Assembly (NCBI RefSeq): GCF_036786105.1
Contig: NZ_DAIQRQ010000020.1
Span: 16,301 to 80,300, forward strand
Length of the DNA stretch: 64,000 bases
Reading direction: 5' to 3'
DNA from: Ohtaekwangia sp036786105
GTDB taxonomy: Bacteria; Bacteroidota; Bacteroidia; Cytophagales; Cyclobacteriaceae
Shown here: in pieces, positions 18,935 through 27,129 of the stretch
How the letters are laid out: each line of letters opens with the position of its first letter
Numbering within the stretch: the first letter of the stretch is position 1
Made by a program: the position numbers and the translations under genes
Notes under the pieces: generated by a model
What the model saw: only the letters and a program-made list of their open reading frames with translations
The model's database searches: none
Told to the model about the DNA's origin: nothing

Positions 18935-20323
18935 TCACGAAAACCACGCCTTATATAGCTTTCCCACTATTTTCTTAATTTCATCCAACGGCAAGCTCCC
19001 AAACTCAAACAGCACTTCGGGATATTTCGGCTGATTGCTTTTATCAAAGTAAAATACACTGGCAGGAGTAACGACTACTCCATTGTTCTGAGCACGCACC
19101 AACATTTCTTTCTCACTAAGTCTTGATTGTATTCGCAATAAAATATTCAAGCCGGAAGGTGTCTGATTAAAGTGTATTCGATTCTCCGGAAGCGCTTGCA
19201 GTGCTTCTATACATGCTTCATATTTTCGTTTATACAGGATGCGCATTTTTTTGAGATGTCGTTCCCAATAACCTTTTTCTATAAATAGCGCCAGTGCCTT
19301 GCGTGTAAAGTAAGGAGCGGTATTCGTGAGGTAGCTATAGGATGTATAAGGAATGGGAAACTGCCCGGGCAACACCATATAGGCAACACGAAGCGATGGC
19401 ATCAGCGCATTCGAGAAGGTCCCGATATAGATTACGCGATTATCCCGATCAAGTCCTTGCAACGAAGGCATCAGCTTTGTTTTATACCGGAACTCACAAT
19501 CAAAATCATCTTCTATGATATAAGCTTTATTTTTTTTTGCCCAGTTCAGAATCTGTATGCGATGACTCACCGGTATAGCTGCCCCGGTGGGATATTGATG
19601 GGATGGCGTAAGGTAAAGCAGATCAGCTTTTTCTCGCGCCAGTTGCTGCAGATCAATACCATGAGTGGCTACACGTATAGGCTTAACGTGGTAATTAAAC
19701 TCCTGAAACAATTGACGCGTCCGCGGATAGCCGGGGTCTTCCGTTAATATCCTGGAGCAGGAATTTCTCAGAATGAAAGCCAGCCAGAATACCAGTACGG
19801 TAGCTCCGGAACCTATCAGCAATTGTTCGGGAGTAGCCCGAACACCACGGTATTGAAAGAGGTATTGAATGAGTTGCTCCTTTAGCGGATCATCCTTTTC
19901 ATATTCCGGATATTGAAAGCTGATAGAATCAAGCGCCCAGTTGCTGCACTTACGCCATTGCTTCATAGGAAAAGTATGTTCGTCTACCAGATGTATAGAT
20001 GTATTGAAAGCAGGCTTCCATGCTTTTTCCTGTTTTTCTTTGACACGCATTGCAGGATTCCCCGCCTCTATATGCCAGTCTTTATGATCGATCCTGGTAA
20101 CAAACAATCCCCTGCGATGTTCATTAGTCACATACCCCTCGAGCACTAACTGCTCATACGCTTTCAATACCGTGTTATTACCAATGCCGAGTTCCTTGGC
20201 CAGCACACGATAAGAAGGCAACCGCTCGCGATAGTTCAGATGCTTTTTGAGGATGGCATCCTTGTAAAATTCATAGATCTGTTCATACAACGGCTTGTCG
20301 GCATGGTGAATGGTAGGGATCAT
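18935..20323 (-). CDS. MocR/GabR-type regulator lacking the PLP lysine
   Basis: GntR winged helix fused to a class I aminotransferase domain. I place the start at the ATG at 20323 (MIPTIHHADKPLYEQIYEFY), giving 462 residues. An upstream ATG at 20425 would lie 8 bp from the divergent gene and overlap both candidate promoters. The HTH includes LPSYRVLAKELGIGNNTVLKAYEQL. The aminotransferase domain keeps EDPGYP, TPSHQYPTG and IIEDDFDCEFRY. However, the catalytic motif reads GTFSNALMPSLR where GTFSK is expected: the Lys that forms the PLP Schiff base is Asn305 (codon at 19409-19411). The regulator may thus bind PLP non-covalently, bind another ligand, or act without one. MocR proteins usually control their divergent neighbour, here the gene at 20434. 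Confidence 0.9.
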   Translation of the reverse strand: MIPTIHHADKPLYEQIYEFYKDAILKKHLNYRERLPSYRVLAKELGIGNNTVLKAYEQLVLEGYVTNEHRRGLFVTRIDHKDWHIEAGNPAMRVKEKQEKAWKPAFNTSIHLVDEHTFPMKQWRKCSNWALDSISFQYPEYEKDDPLKEQLIQYLFQYRGVRATPEQLLIGSGATVLVFWLAFILRNSCSRILTEDPGYPRTRQLFQEFNYHVKPIRVATHGIDLQQLAREKADLLYLTPSHQYPTGAAIPVSHRIQILNWAKKNKAYIIEDDFDCEFRYKTKLMPSLQGLDRDNRVIYIGTFSNALMPSLRVAYMVLPGQFPIPYTSYSYLTNTAPYFTRKALALFIEKGYWERHLKKMRILYKRKYEACIEALQALPENRIHFNQTPSGLNILLRIQSRLSEKEMLVRAQNNGVVVTPASVFYFDKSNQPKYPEVLFEFGSLPLDEIKKIVGKLYKAWFS

Positions 20324-20368
20324 ATCTGCATCCTTCAAAAAGTCAAAATCTGCATCCGTATAGGGGTG

Positions 20369-20376
20369 CAAAGATA
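20369..20376 (-). promoter_or_regulatory. Candidate -7 box for the MocR-type gene
   Basis: TATCTTTG on the minus strand is an exact match to TAnnTTTG, about 46 bp upstream of the proposed start at 20323. A clear -33 element is not visible. Confidence 0.45.
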
Positions 20377-20379
20377 CAC

Positions 20380-20387
20380 TACTTTTG
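20380..20387 (+). promoter_or_regulatory. Candidate -7 box for the DUF1579-like gene
   Basis: TACTTTTG is an exact match to TAnnTTTG, 46 bp upstream of the ATG at 20434. It sits 3 bp from the opposing box at 20369-20376, so the two promoters are interleaved. Confidence 0.45.
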
Positions 20388-20433
20388 CTTGTGAAATAAG
20401 GCACCTGGTATCTCAAATCAAACACCCATATCT

Positions 20434-21060
20434 ATGAAAAAGCAAAACGTATCAGTAGGCATACTTCTTATGTCGCTGTTTGCAACGCTGCCGTTGTGCG
20501 CGCAAATCGCCAAAGATTTTAAAATGGTTAATGCAGTAATATCACCGCAGGGAGGGCTGGTAATCACTGCATCGAAGACATCATCAGCACATGACTTTGA
20601 TTTCCTGGCCGGCAAATGGACGATGGACAACAAGCGACTCAAAACACGGTTAAACAACTGTACAGAATGGGTTGAGTATAAATCGTCAGACGAAAATTTT
20701 GGCCCGGTGCTAAATGGAATTGCCAACATTGATATCTTCAAGACATCTTATAACCAGGTGAGTGACAAACCCTACGAAGGGCTTACGCTTCGACTGTTTA
20801 ATCCACAGACAAAACTCTGGAGTCTGTATTGGGTGGACAGTAATCTGGGGATACTCGATCCACCCGTAGTAGGATCGTTTGAAGGACCTATTGGTACCTT
20901 CTATTGTAAAGACACTTTTCAAGGCAAACCGATTCTCGTCATGTTCAAATGGGACAAGACAGATCCGCAAAACCCGGTATGGAGCCAGGCATTTTCACCT
21001 GACAATGGCCGTACCTGGGAGATGAATCTGACCAACACCTCACATCGCATAACTCCCTGA
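20434..21060 (+). CDS. Exported DUF1579-like protein
   Basis: 208 residues with a signal peptide (MKKQNVSVGILLMSLFATLP, then LCAQ). The mature part has FDFLAGKWTMDNKRL, then GPVLNGIANIDIF, LRLFNPQTKLWSLYW and the late SPDNGRTWEMN. This order matches DUF1579-type beta-barrel proteins of unknown function, often found near regulators. Its start is 46 bp from a possible promoter and diverges from the lysine-less MocR regulator, whose target it probably is. Its stop overlaps an ATG (TGATG) that could begin the next frame. The function is unknown; periplasmic location is inferred from the signal peptide. Confidence 0.8.
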   Translation: MKKQNVSVGILLMSLFATLPLCAQIAKDFKMVNAVISPQGGLVITASKTSSAHDFDFLAGKWTMDNKRLKTRLNNCTEWVEYKSSDENFGPVLNGIANIDIFKTSYNQVSDKPYEGLTLRLFNPQTKLWSLYWVDSNLGILDPPVVGSFEGPIGTFYCKDTFQGKPILVMFKWDKTDPQNPVWSQAFSPDNGRTWEMNLTNTSHRITP

Positions 21061-21119
21061 TGACACGAGCAGTATATATAAACATCAAACTTGTTAATCA
21101 CCAGTATAGTATATCACGC

Positions 21120-21566
21120 ATGACTATAACACAGGCGGTACCAGACGACCTTGAAGCGCTGGCGCCACTATTTGACGCATATCGGGTGTTCTATCAACAT
21201 CCCAGCGATTTGCCAGGTGCTACAGCTTTTTTATCAGAAAGAATCACCAGCCACGACTCTGTGATCTACATCGCATGGTCTGATGAAAATATACCGATGG
21301 GGTTTGTGCAGCTATACCCTCTCCTGTCGTCTACGCGAATGAAAAGAATCTGGTTGTTGAATGATCTGTATGTAGCACCTGCATTCCGGGGATTGAAAGT
21401 GTCGGTAAAGTTGATCGATCGCGCCAAGCAGCTAACACAAGAAACGGGTGCAGCTTCATTGTTGTTGGAGACGGCCAAGACAAACACCATTGGAAACAGT
21501 CTATACCAACGAACTGATTTTGTTTTAGACACCGATCACAATTACTATAGCTGGCGAAGCTTATAG
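21120..21566 (+). CDS. GNAT family N-acetyltransferase
   Basis: 148 residues from the ATG at 21120 (MTITQAVPDDLEALAPLFDA). An earlier in-frame ATG at 21060 overlaps the previous stop as TGATG, but the 20 extra residues look non-coding and the shorter form fits the family. Acetyl-CoA binding motif A is LNDLYVAPAFRGLKVSVKLI, in which RGxG/A is replaced by RGLK, a modest deviation. Motif B is SLYQRTDFVLDTDHNYYSW. The substrate is unknown. It probably shares a transcript with the DUF1579-like gene, and so may be controlled by the same MocR-type regulator. Confidence 0.88.
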   Translation: MTITQAVPDDLEALAPLFDAYRVFYQHPSDLPGATAFLSERITSHDSVIYIAWSDENIPMGFVQLYPLLSSTRMKRIWLLNDLYVAPAFRGLKVSVKLIDRAKQLTQETGAASLLLETAKTNTIGNSLYQRTDFVLDTDHNYYSWRSL

Positions 21567-21606
21567 ATTCAGCCTCGGCATATTCTTTTATCACAAGCTA
21601 TATTCG

Positions 21607-22707
21607 GTGGATTCTCTGACACATATAGCGCTTGGTGCCGTAACGGGTGAAGCTCTGGCGGGCAGATCGCTGGGAAAAAAGGCAATGCTTATAGGGGCAT
21701 TGGCACAGTCGCTGCCGGATATTGACTTTGTTACTTCATTTTGGCTGCCACCTGCGCAATATTTGCTGGCACACCGGGGGTTCTCTCATTCATTATTATT
21801 TGCAGTGCTTGCAGCACTTCTGTTAGCCGCTGTCGCGGTTCGGTGGAGCAGGCAGCTCACATTTTTAAAGTGGAGTATATTTCTGGGAACAGAGATACTC
21901 ATGCACCTCGCAATAGATGTTATGAACGTGTATGGCATCGGCCTGTGGGAACCTTTCAGTCATCATCGATACTCGCTGAATCTGCTATTCGTAGCGGATC
22001 CCCTGTTTACTTTATGGCCGTGCATAGCGTTGATTGGACTGGTCGTATCGCATCGACAACATCAGGGTCGTATAACGTTTGTCAGGCTTGGGCTCATCCC
22101 GTGTGGTATATATATGCTTGCTGCGTTTGCGATGAAGCTTTCGATCATGCATATGGCAACAGAGGATTTACGCCTATCGGCAAACAATCATCGTTATTTT
22201 ACAACGCCGGCACCACTTAATATTTTCTTGTGGTACATCGTGGCAGAAGAGACAGACGGATTCAATACAGGATATCGGTCGGTGTTTGACAAAGGGCCAA
22301 CGAACTATACTTTTCATCCGCGGGGTGAGACTCTGCTCGCACCGGTTCAGAAGCGCGAAGATGTTCAGTATTTAAAACGATTTTCCCAACAGTATTATGT
22401 CATTGACTATACGCACGATACACTCGCATTTAATGACATCCGATTTGGGCAGGCTTTCGGATGGACGAATCCGAAAGCGCCCTTTATCTTTCGGTACGAC
22501 CTTCAACAACCTGATAATAACTTACTGGTAATACAGCGTGGAAGGTTTACCGGGTGGAATGCTAGCCAGCTAAAAGCACTCCTGTTGCGAATACGGGGCA
22601 GGCGCCTGGTATATAAGCCTGCCATTGAATACATGAGTATCTACAAGACTACTTGCTTGCCTCTTCCGCGTCACGATTTGAACGCAGCACCCAATACAAA
22701 CCCTTGA
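21607..22707 (+). CDS. YdjM/YbcI-type membrane-bound metal-dependent hydrolase
   Basis: 366 residues beginning with a GTG (DSLTHIALGAVTGEALAGRS), the usual family N-terminus. Conserved metal-ligand motifs are GALAQSLPDIDF, LAHRGFSHSLLF and LMHLAIDVMNVYG. About four hydrophobic segments occupy residues ~55-190, followed by a soluble C-terminal half (~190-366). The family (PF04307) is predicted to be an inner-membrane hydrolase, induced by DNA damage in E. coli; the substrate is unknown. It follows the GNAT gene after 40 bp. Its last 59 bp overlap, in antisense, the end of the CDP-alcohol phosphatidyltransferase gene. Confidence 0.87.
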   Translation: MDSLTHIALGAVTGEALAGRSLGKKAMLIGALAQSLPDIDFVTSFWLPPAQYLLAHRGFSHSLLFAVLAALLLAAVAVRWSRQLTFLKWSIFLGTEILMHLAIDVMNVYGIGLWEPFSHHRYSLNLLFVADPLFTLWPCIALIGLVVSHRQHQGRITFVRLGLIPCGIYMLAAFAMKLSIMHMATEDLRLSANNHRYFTTPAPLNIFLWYIVAEETDGFNTGYRSVFDKGPTNYTFHPRGETLLAPVQKREDVQYLKRFSQQYYVIDYTHDTLAFNDIRFGQAFGWTNPKAPFIFRYDLQQPDNNLLVIQRGRFTGWNASQLKALLLRIRGRRLVYKPAIEYMSIYKTTCLPLPRHDLNAAPNTNP

Positions 22708-23257
22708 CGTTTGATTTCCATTCGGGAATGATAATGACTAGGATAATCTCTTCCAGCAGTTCCAACCCTGTAACGGCACAGGTGACGTAAAATGCCGCTT
22801 CGCCAAACGGCAGATCAAAGAACTTTAACAGAAAGAATATAGCCTGTGTTACGGCTGCAAATTTAGCGAGGTATGTATGGAAGCTGGTAACTTTCTTATA
22901 GGCGATAAGTGCGGCCGTCATCTGAATGACAAACAACGCCAGCAATCCTGCTATAATAATCCAATGACTATAGATGAAATCGCTATGCAGTATGCAAAGC
23001 GCTATAATGGACACCAGGACCGTAGCATCGTCAGCAACGGAATCCAGCCGCGCACCAAATACACTGGTAACTTTATACTTGCGCGATAATGGGCCATCAA
23101 CAGCGTCGGTAAGAAAGCTGAATGCAATCAGCCATTTAAAAATACCAATAGCCCCAACAACGGCCAGTATAAGCAAAAACGGAGCAGATACCAGCCGGTA
23201 CATAGTTATGCTGTTAACGACATAGTAACTTGTTCGTGACTGATGATGCATTTCCAT
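22649..23257 (-). CDS. CDP-alcohol phosphatidyltransferase
   Basis: 202 residues from the ATG at 23257 (MEMHHQSRTSYYVVNSITMY); an open frame continues to 23449 but runs through a terminator hairpin and looks non-coding. The signature D-x2-DG-x2-(A)R-x8-G-x3-D-x3-D is visible as TDAVDGPLSRKYKV..FGARLDSVADD, with Ser in place of the usual Ala. About five or six hydrophobic helices follow. It transfers a phosphatidyl group from CDP-diacylglycerol to an alcohol such as glycerophosphate or inositol; the acceptor is not predictable. The very basic/charged tail EWKSNVKGLYWVLRSNRD lies within the convergent overlap. Confidence 0.88.
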   Translation of the reverse strand: MEMHHQSRTSYYVVNSITMYRLVSAPFLLILAVVGAIGIFKWLIAFSFLTDAVDGPLSRKYKVTSVFGARLDSVADDATVLVSIIALCILHSDFIYSHWIIIAGLLALFVIQMTAALIAYKKVTSFHTYLAKFAAVTQAIFFLLKFFDLPFGEAAFYVTCAVTGLELLEEIILVIIIPEWKSNVKGLYWVLRSNRDAEEASK

Positions 23258-23383
23258 AAAGCTGCGGAATATTATACACAAAACTCTTTCAGTGCATTCT
23301 GAACAACATCCAGATGTACTTGCAAAAGATATCTTGTTACTATAGACTATAATTCTATTCCAGCAATTTTCTGGTTCGTTATA

Positions 23384-23419
23384 AAAATAAAGCTGATCAA
23401 CTTCGATCAGCTTTATTTT
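23384..23419 (-). terminator. Terminator of the secreted protein at 23457
   Basis: Perfect 15-bp inverted repeat: AAAATAAAGCTGATC at 23384-23398 and its complement at 23405-23419, with a 6-base loop. On the minus strand it is followed by a T-rich tail. It lies 38 bp after the stop of the gene at 23457. Confidence 0.88.
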
Positions 23420-23456
23420 GACGCGAATGCTTATTCCTCTACAGAACACTATATTA

Positions 23457-24170
23457 TTACTGACTTGTAATAATGTTGAATAACTCCTGCAGTGCTTCCT
23501 GGCTATGAAAATCTACTTCATGCTCTGTAAAATATACGGTGAGTGCATCCTTTTTCTCAGGATATAGCTTTACTATACTTTTCTTATCAGCCTTGACAAA
23601 GCGGGCCTTTACATTCGCAAAGTAGTATTCTGTCTTCTTGCGATAGATCATATCTACTTCTTCTCTCATGTTCAGCGCCAGGCCCGAAGCAACACCGGCA
23701 CCGGTAGTGATCTGGTTGTTATAGGTACCATTAGATGTATTGCTGGAGGTAGCCCTGTTGGGTTGCCGTCTTCTGTCTACAAGAGAAATGTTCTCCTGTC
23801 TGGCAAAAACAGCATACGGTGTTTCAGCTACGATCTGAACAAATCCAATACCCTTCTGGTAGTAGAAAACATCTTTGCCAATAACAACGTTTTTCATAGT
23901 CTCTGCATCGGCAAGCGCTAACGTATCGGTCCCTTTAATAAAATCTATCTCCGATGTAAAGCGGTTATAGTTCATCTTGCCGGCACCACTGGTTCCGTTT
24001 TTAAATGATACCTTGCCGGCATTGAAGGCCGGGTACAAGTATATATCAGAAAAGCTGAATGTATCACGCGGTCGGGTTCCCTGTTTAACGATGTATTTCT
24101 GATCTTCCTGCTGTGCCATTGCAAGCTGACAAATGATAAGAACAGCTAAAAGGATAGTGCATGGTTTCAT
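23457..24170 (-). CDS. Exported protein of unknown function
   Basis: 237 residues with a signal peptide (MKPCTILLAVLIICQLAMAQ). The mature part carries FSFSDIYLYPAFNAGKVSFKN, GKMNYNRFTSEIDFIKGTDT and a C-terminal VYFTEHEVDFHSQEALQELF. The middle is an Asn/Thr/Ser-rich linker (about residues 135-160). I recall similar secreted proteins in other Bacteroidota but no function; the pattern of a repeated beta-strand half with a 'which builds on TDTL..ADAETMKNVVIG' segment suggests a beta-rich periplasmic or outer-membrane-associated protein. It stands alone, with its own terminator. Confidence 0.78.
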   Translation of the reverse strand: MKPCTILLAVLIICQLAMAQQEDQKYIVKQGTRPRDTFSFSDIYLYPAFNAGKVSFKNGTSGAGKMNYNRFTSEIDFIKGTDTLALADAETMKNVVIGKDVFYYQKGIGFVQIVAETPYAVFARQENISLVDRRRQPNRATSSNTSNGTYNNQITTGAGVASGLALNMREEVDMIYRKKTEYYFANVKARFVKADKKSIVKLYPEKKDALTVYFTEHEVDFHSQEALQELFNIITSQ

Positions 24171-24287
24171 ATCTTAAATATAAAATACAAAGCATCATTT
24201 CGCAATACATAAAGATGTAGTTATTGATTACCCGATGGATCGTTGAAGATATTCAGACACATCGCCATGTACGATTAAATCAGAAGC

Positions 24288-25985
24288 TCAGACATGCTTT
24301 TTTAAAAACGCCTCGGCATACAACAAGGCGGCTCGTTTGTGATCGTATGATGGTGCCATCGATACGAGCTCCCTATAGTATTGAACCGCTTTCAATATGT
24401 TACCGGATTTCTGTGCTGCCTGTGCTGCGCCATAAAGACCGTTGAATCTCCCTGCATGTCGCTTGAGGTCTTCCTCATAAGTTGCCAATGCTTTTATATA
24501 GTCACCGGATTCAAAATACATATCCGCCAACAGTTCACGAGCCGGCAAAACTTCTCCCGGTGTTACCGGATGTTTCTCGGTAGCGTCTTCCAGGGTGGCC
24601 GCCTCTGTCATCAATTGAAATGCTTCCTCTTTATGTCCTTCAAAAAATTTCATCCATGCCTGCGAAGCTTTCATCTGTATAAGTACCTGATTGGCTTCAT
24701 ACATCTTGCCCTTTTCTGCAAGACGTTTATAGGAATCTTCCAATGCATGCAATGCCTGTACTGCGGCATCTTGCTGATGAACGTGCGCTGCACCCAGTGC
24801 TTTACCAAAAGATAGTACAGCCTTCTCCCATGGAAAATTATCCCACGGAAAATTCTGTGATGATGGAAGCTCCAGCGCTGCAGCGGCTTTCCAGTCTTTT
24901 CTCTCCAACGCATAGCGAACCGGTACCGCTGCCATGGTATAGGCATCTTTACCATTAACGGGCGAAACAAGATCAATCGTTCCAAGGTAATCGAGTTGCT
25001 CTTTGGCCAGATCGTCACGGCCTTGTTGGAGGTAAGCATATACCAGGTAGTCGATGCCGTGCAGTTCTTCATCCCAATGGCCTTTCAACCCGGAGTTCTC
25101 GGCATAACAACGTGCTGCCGATATGGAGTTCAGGTTAGACTGTATTGATTCATTCCACAATCCCAATCGTGTAAAGATGTGGGACGGCATGTGCTGTGCA
25201 TGTGCAGACGCGGCAGCAATGGAGGCATACTTGCGCGCGGCCGGTAGTCCAAGCGTTGCAAGCTCAGGGTAATCGTATGTATGAATAAGGTAATGCGCAA
25301 TACCCGGATGATCAGGTTCGGCTGTAAAAAGGGCATTTAAGATTTCGCCGGCTTTCCGTTGTTTGGCAAAAGTCTTATCAGCAGGATCAGATGCCGCCCG
25401 CAAGGCCAATGCATAAAATATAGCAGCTTCCTTATCATCCGGGTATTTGCGATAGATCGCTTCTGTTGCATGCTCAAATTTCGAAACACGCGTAGCATGA
25501 TCAAGCGAATCCCAATGATCATAGAATGCACCGATTGCTTCCAGGTAATCGGATTCACGCTGCGAAGTACTTTTAAGCGACCGGGCCAATGCCAGGGTCT
25601 TCTCTCCTTTTACCAGTTCTTCTTTTGCAGGTTGTGCCCATAATGGATGAAAATTACTCATGGCCACACCCCAATAGGCCATGACACATTCCGGGTCAGC
25701 ATCAATTACTTTTGCAAAGACTTTCTCTGCTTCGGGATACTCGAATGAATGGAGCAGTGCTGTAGCAAGATTGAAATCAGCCCGAACCTTTTCAGCACAG
25801 GAAAGACCAAAGGAAACTTTGCCAAAGCTTCCCTGTTCAGAACCACATAACGTAATCTCGCCCCGCCTGATATCGATGGACTGAAGCTCTTGCAGAAACT
25901 GCGTGCGGTTTCTCTCCTTCTGCCCGCAGCCGGTCACAAGAAAAAGAAACATCAAAAGAATGTATAACGGATTGCGGCTTTTCAT
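24288..25985 (-). CDS. Tetratricopeptide-repeat lipoprotein
   Basis: 565 residues. A lipoprotein signal ends in Cys20 (FLFLVTGC). The rest is a TPR solenoid with repeats such as LLHSFEYPEAEKVFAKVIDA, then PECVMAYWGVAMSNFHPLW, a motif typical of a widespread TPR family, and further units near residues 205-235, 300-345 and 485-560. Histidine-rich stretch HAQHMPSHIFTRLGLWNESI (about residue 265) is a hallmark of the same family. These proteins are probably scaffolds at the periplasmic face or in the outer membrane; partner unknown. It has no obvious operon partner. Confidence 0.88.
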   Translation of the reverse strand: MKSRNPLYILLMFLFLVTGCGQKERNRTQFLQELQSIDIRRGEITLCGSEQGSFGKVSFGLSCAEKVRADFNLATALLHSFEYPEAEKVFAKVIDADPECVMAYWGVAMSNFHPLWAQPAKEELVKGEKTLALARSLKSTSQRESDYLEAIGAFYDHWDSLDHATRVSKFEHATEAIYRKYPDDKEAAIFYALALRAASDPADKTFAKQRKAGEILNALFTAEPDHPGIAHYLIHTYDYPELATLGLPAARKYASIAAASAHAQHMPSHIFTRLGLWNESIQSNLNSISAARCYAENSGLKGHWDEELHGIDYLVYAYLQQGRDDLAKEQLDYLGTIDLVSPVNGKDAYTMAAVPVRYALERKDWKAAAALELPSSQNFPWDNFPWEKAVLSFGKALGAAHVHQQDAAVQALHALEDSYKRLAEKGKMYEANQVLIQMKASQAWMKFFEGHKEEAFQLMTEAATLEDATEKHPVTPGEVLPARELLADMYFESGDYIKALATYEEDLKRHAGRFNGLYGAAQAAQKSGNILKAVQYYRELVSMAPSYDHKRAALLYAEAFLKKHV

Positions 25986-26105
25986 TTTACGAGAGGGTTA
26001 TGTAAAATAAAAATTGACTCAGAAGTATATTATATCAATACCTTAATATACCGGTTTGCCCGATAGAAGGCAATACCGGTATATACGTATTTTATAGCGA
26101 GCGTA

Positions 26106-26699
26106 TTATCTCCCCTCTATACCGAACGCAACCGATGAACCTTTAAACTCCTCTTCGATCGCGCACAGTTGCTGCAAGTGTCGCTGTACGTGTAACGACA
26201 GAAAGTATATATATTGATACACATCCAGCTTGCCCAGATTATTTACCGACATGGTAGTTTGATGCAATACACCTTCTCCTCCGGGAAGTTGATCGATCGT
26301 ATCCAGACACCGGGCGAGTTGGTTACGAATCGCGCGCCTGATTTCTTCCAGCGGTTTCTCACCTGTCGGGCGATGATGTTCCGGACGTTGCCACTCAAAC
26401 GACTTGTTTTTTCCAATCGCCAGAAGTGCCGGGTTCGCCAGCGTATAACCTTCTGATATATAGTTTTTATCGGCAAGTAATTCGTGTTTCCGTAAGGCCT
26501 TCTCACAACCCTTTTCAATGATCACGAGCAGGTAATGATTGGTAAGCATGATGTGTTCAAGCACCTCGTGTACGCACCATCCTCCTGATGCAGGCTTATA
26601 GCAATGTAAGGAGTGTTCTTTGTCGAACCACTCATCCACTACGGCAAAGGTGCGGATCAGTTCGCGTGTGAGATTAATAAGTATATGTTTGATTGGCAT
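26106..26699 (-). CDS. DinB family (DinB_2) protein
   Basis: 197 residues without a signal peptide. The DinB_2 pattern is clear: a first helix (LINLTRELIRTFAVVDEWF), WCVHEVLEHIMLTNHYLL with the first metal histidine(s), and the last LSLHVQRHLQQL with the other two. Members are metal-dependent transferases, some acting with bacillithiol or mycothiol; the activity here is not known. The gene is preceded (in transcription order) by a small transcript and its terminator at 26726, so it needs its own promoter in about 25 bp or reads through. Confidence 0.88.
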   Translation of the reverse strand: MPIKHILINLTRELIRTFAVVDEWFDKEHSLHCYKPASGGWCVHEVLEHIMLTNHYLLVIIEKGCEKALRKHELLADKNYISEGYTLANPALLAIGKNKSFEWQRPEHHRPTGEKPLEEIRRAIRNQLARCLDTIDQLPGGEGVLHQTTMSVNNLGKLDVYQYIYFLSLHVQRHLQQLCAIEEEFKGSSVAFGIEGR

Positions 26700-26725
26700 G
26701 GTTTCAAAATCAGTAGTAAATAAAA

Positions 26726-26749
26726 AAGCCCGGGTGTTTACCCGGGCTT
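26726..26749 (-). terminator. Strong terminator of a small minus-strand transcript
   Basis: AGCCCGGGT (26727-26735) and ACCCGGGCT (26740-26748) form a perfect GC-rich 9-bp stem with loop GTTT, extended by an A/T pair. On the minus strand it is followed by TTTTTT. It lies 30 bp after a 27-codon reading frame. Confidence 0.88.
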
Positions 26750-26778
26750 CTGTACATAAGTTATTTCACTTACGAACA

Positions 26779-26862
26779 TCATTCATTCCCGGGCATATAT
26801 TTCCATTTCACAAGCTGGTGATTCGGTGACATAAATGCGATATGGAATGCTGATGTATTCAT
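26779..26862 (-). CDS. Candidate 27-residue small protein (or sRNA body)
   Basis: A short frame starting MNTSAFHIAFMSPNHQLVKW and ending in PGNE. It begins about 8 bp after an exact -7 box (TACATTTG at 26870-26877) and stops about 30 bp before a strong terminator. The unit could be a leaderless micro-protein gene, a small regulatory RNA, or both. Coding is not proven; the compact promoter-to-terminator layout is the main evidence. Confidence 0.35.
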   Translation of the reverse strand: MNTSAFHIAFMSPNHQLVKWKYMPGNE

Positions 26863-26869
26863 TACGAAA

Positions 26870-26877
26870 CAAATGTA
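26870..26877 (-). promoter_or_regulatory. Exact -7 box of the small transcript
   Basis: TACATTTG on the minus strand matches TAnnTTTG. Transcription would start near 26863, essentially at the ATG of the 27-codon frame (26862). Confidence 0.45.
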
Positions 26878-26960
26878 ATAGTATTTTCTAAAAATGCTTT
26901 ATTGATTTAAAATAATTTATGCATGTTTACCCATACAACCTATCCTGCCTGAGCCTGAAT

Positions 26961-27122
26961 TTACTTTGATAGCTTCTCGGGTTTGTCAGCATTTGCAGAT
27001 GCAATGACAATCTGAAGCTCAAATCCGGTTGCACAAAGTATCACAAGAAGACTCAGAGTTACAAAGGCTTTTATTCCCGATAGCTTACCAGGACATGGGA
27101 TTAAACAGTTAACGATTAGCAT
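26961..27122 (-). CDS. Candidate 53-residue membrane/secreted peptide behind HelD
   Basis: 53 residues. The frame begins 7 bp after the stop of the HelD-type gene and on the same strand. A hydrophobic segment (KAFVTLSLLVILCATGFELQ) is followed by a short polar tail (NADKPEKLSK), the look of a signal peptide or single membrane helix. Nothing is recognised. The position close behind the helicase suggests cotranscription, but no codon-bias test could be made. Confidence 0.35.
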   Translation of the reverse strand: MLIVNCLIPCPGKLSGIKAFVTLSLLVILCATGFELQIVIASANADKPEKLSK

Positions 27123-27129
27123 GTAACCG

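Noticed and set aside
20324..20425. Upstream start of the MocR-type gene
   Set aside because: It would leave 8 bp to the divergent gene and would place both -7 boxes inside coding DNA.
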